This document shows, one piece after another, positions 5,456-6,225 of a DNA stretch of 6,225 nt. The notes under the pieces were generated by a model. It was not told where the DNA came from and did not search any database. It saw only the letters and a list, made by a program, of their open reading frames with translations. This DNA comes from Opitutales bacterium (lineage in GTDB: Bacteria; Verrucomicrobiota; Verrucomicrobiia; Opitutales; UBA9783), in contig JAFVCI010000013.1 in assembly GCA_017479315.1 (NCBI GenBank), positions 1-6,225 on the forward strand, read 5' to 3'. Both the position numbers and the translations under genes were made by a program. Numbering within the stretch: position 1 is the first letter of the stretch; every line of letters begins with the position of its first letter.

Positions 5456-6225
5456 ATGGGCTCAATCTTCCCGAAGAATTGCGATGTTTGTGTCATCGGA
5501 AGCGGGTTATCGGGGTTGACGGCGGCGAACGTTTTGGCGAAGCAGGGGCATAAGGTTGTGCTTTTGGAGCAACATACGCAGTTGGGCGGTTTGGCGGCTT
5601 ATTTTAAACGTCCCGGCGGTTTTACGTTTGACGTATCGCTGCACGGGTTCCCCGTCGGGATGATAAAATCCTGCCGTCGCTATTGGAATGCGACCATCGC
5701 GAATTCCATTGTTCAACTGCCGCACGTGCGCTTCGTCAATCCGCAGTTTCAATTTGAGACAACCTTTGACCGTACGGATTTTACAAACAAGCTGGTCAAT
5801 GTGTTTAAAATTCCGTTGGAGCGCGTCGAGGCGTTTTTTGAGCACTTGCGCGGCATGAATTTCTACGATGCGGATCGGCGCACGACGGGCGAATTGTTCG
5901 AGGAATTTTTCCCGCAGCGTCCCGATGTGCATCGGTTGTTGATGGAGCCCATTACCTACGCCAACGGTTCGACGTTGGAGGATCCCGCGATTACGTACGG
6001 GATTGTGTTTTCCAACTTCATTAGCAAAGGCGTGTACACGTTCCGCGGCGGTACCGATTGCCTTATTCGGGAAATGACGACCGAATTGCAAAAAAACGGC
6101 GTGACGATTGTGAAGCGCGCGCAGGTGGAGAAAATTTTTACCGTAAAGCGTGAAGGTATTCCGACGGTGGTCGGTTTCCCGGTGAACGGCGTAGCGATCG
6201 CGTGCAAAGCGATTGGGTCGAATGC
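5456..6225 (+). CDS. CrtI/phytoene-desaturase-like FAD-dependent oxidoreductase (3' end outside window)
   Basis: The first 256 residues of a flavin amine-oxidase-fold enzyme are present and the frame is open to the window edge; typical CrtI-type relatives have about 490-520 residues, so about half is missing. The N-terminal Rossmann unit is textbook: DVCVIGSGLSGLTAANVLAK (10-29), with G15-x-G17-x-x-G20, ending in the ribose-binding acidic E38 (VVLLE), then the second glycine motif QLGGLAAYF (42-50). FDVSLHGF (58-65) replaces the usual FDxGxH pattern. Later conserved blocks are LLMEPITYANGSTLEDPA (161-178) and YTFRGGTDCLIREM (194-207), the latter matching the family F-x-GG-x-x-x-L-x segment. 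By family it should desaturate, isomerise or saturate a polyene such as a carotenoid; which cannot be decided here. The ATG at 5456 is the first in frame after a TAA (5447-5449); no good ribosome site precedes it. GC-rich codon use matches xseA. It is transcribed divergently from the bS22-like gene. Confidence 0.88.
   Translation, partial: MGSIFPKNCDVCVIGSGLSGLTAANVLAKQGHKVVLLEQHTQLGGLAAYFKRPGGFTFDVSLHGFPVGMIKSCRRYWNATIANSIVQLPHVRFVNPQFQFETTFDRTDFTNKLVNVFKIPLERVEAFFEHLRGMNFYDADRRTTGELFEEFFPQRPDVHRLLMEPITYANGSTLEDPAITYGIVFSNFISKGVYTFRGGTDCLIREMTTELQKNGVTIVKRAQVEKIFTVKREGIPTVVGFPVNGVAIACKAIGSN

Noticed and set aside
5507..6091. A 194-codon open frame on the minus strand
   Set aside because: It lies entirely opposite the FAD oxidoreductase, whose plus-strand product has clear Rossmann and family motifs. 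The antisense product is Arg- and Gln-rich with no recognisable domain, as expected from the mirror of GC-rich codons.
1..6225. CRISPR arrays, tRNA or rRNA genes
   Set aside because: I saw no regularly spaced direct repeats, no tRNA-like cloverleaf with the GTTCRA-type T arm, and no rRNA-like conserved blocks on either strand.

Overview
The window suggests a bacterium of mixed base composition with a mobile, defence-carrying segment. A very small, extremely basic COX24/bS22-type ribosomal protein, together with a CrtI-type FAD oxidoreductase of a style I associate with Verrucomicrobiota and relatives, leans towards the PVC superphylum. This assignment is inference from remembered family flavour and cannot be settled from the window alone.

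Layout. (1) 1-1415, plus strand: the 3' end of a cytosine-5 DNA methyltransferase overlapping by 7 bases a complete HpaII-family restriction endonuclease. Together they are a type II restriction-modification pair expected to act on CCGG. (2) 1416-1684: a convergent gap with one hairpin and no recognisable gene. (3) 1685-2179, minus: a bacterial non-haem ferritin with an unusual set of six cysteines. (4) 2355-3683, minus: xseA, the exonuclease VII large subunit, complete and canonical, with no xseB next to it. (5) 3832-4245, minus: a small AT-rich GNAT acetyltransferase that looks recently acquired. A 40-codon open frame behind it may be the tail of an older gene. (6) 4358-5173, minus: a probable two-gene operon, a 33-residue COX24/bS22-type protein followed 12 bases later by a TVP38/DedA-family membrane protein starting with GTG. 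(7) 5174-5455: an AT-rich divergent intergenic region with a hairpin and long open stretches in several frames, possibly relict or repeat DNA. (8) 5456-6225, plus: the first 256 residues of a carotenoid-desaturase-like FAD oxidoreductase that runs off the right edge.

How the genes relate. Only two groups clearly work together: the methyltransferase and endonuclease, and perhaps the co-transcribed bS22-like and TVP38-like genes. Ferritin, XseA and the acetyltransferase appear to be independent units on the same strand. I did not find a convincing new multi-gene system. The points most worth a second look are the tiny ribosomal protein gene, the cysteine-rich ferritin, and the two intergenic stretches with coding-like remnants.
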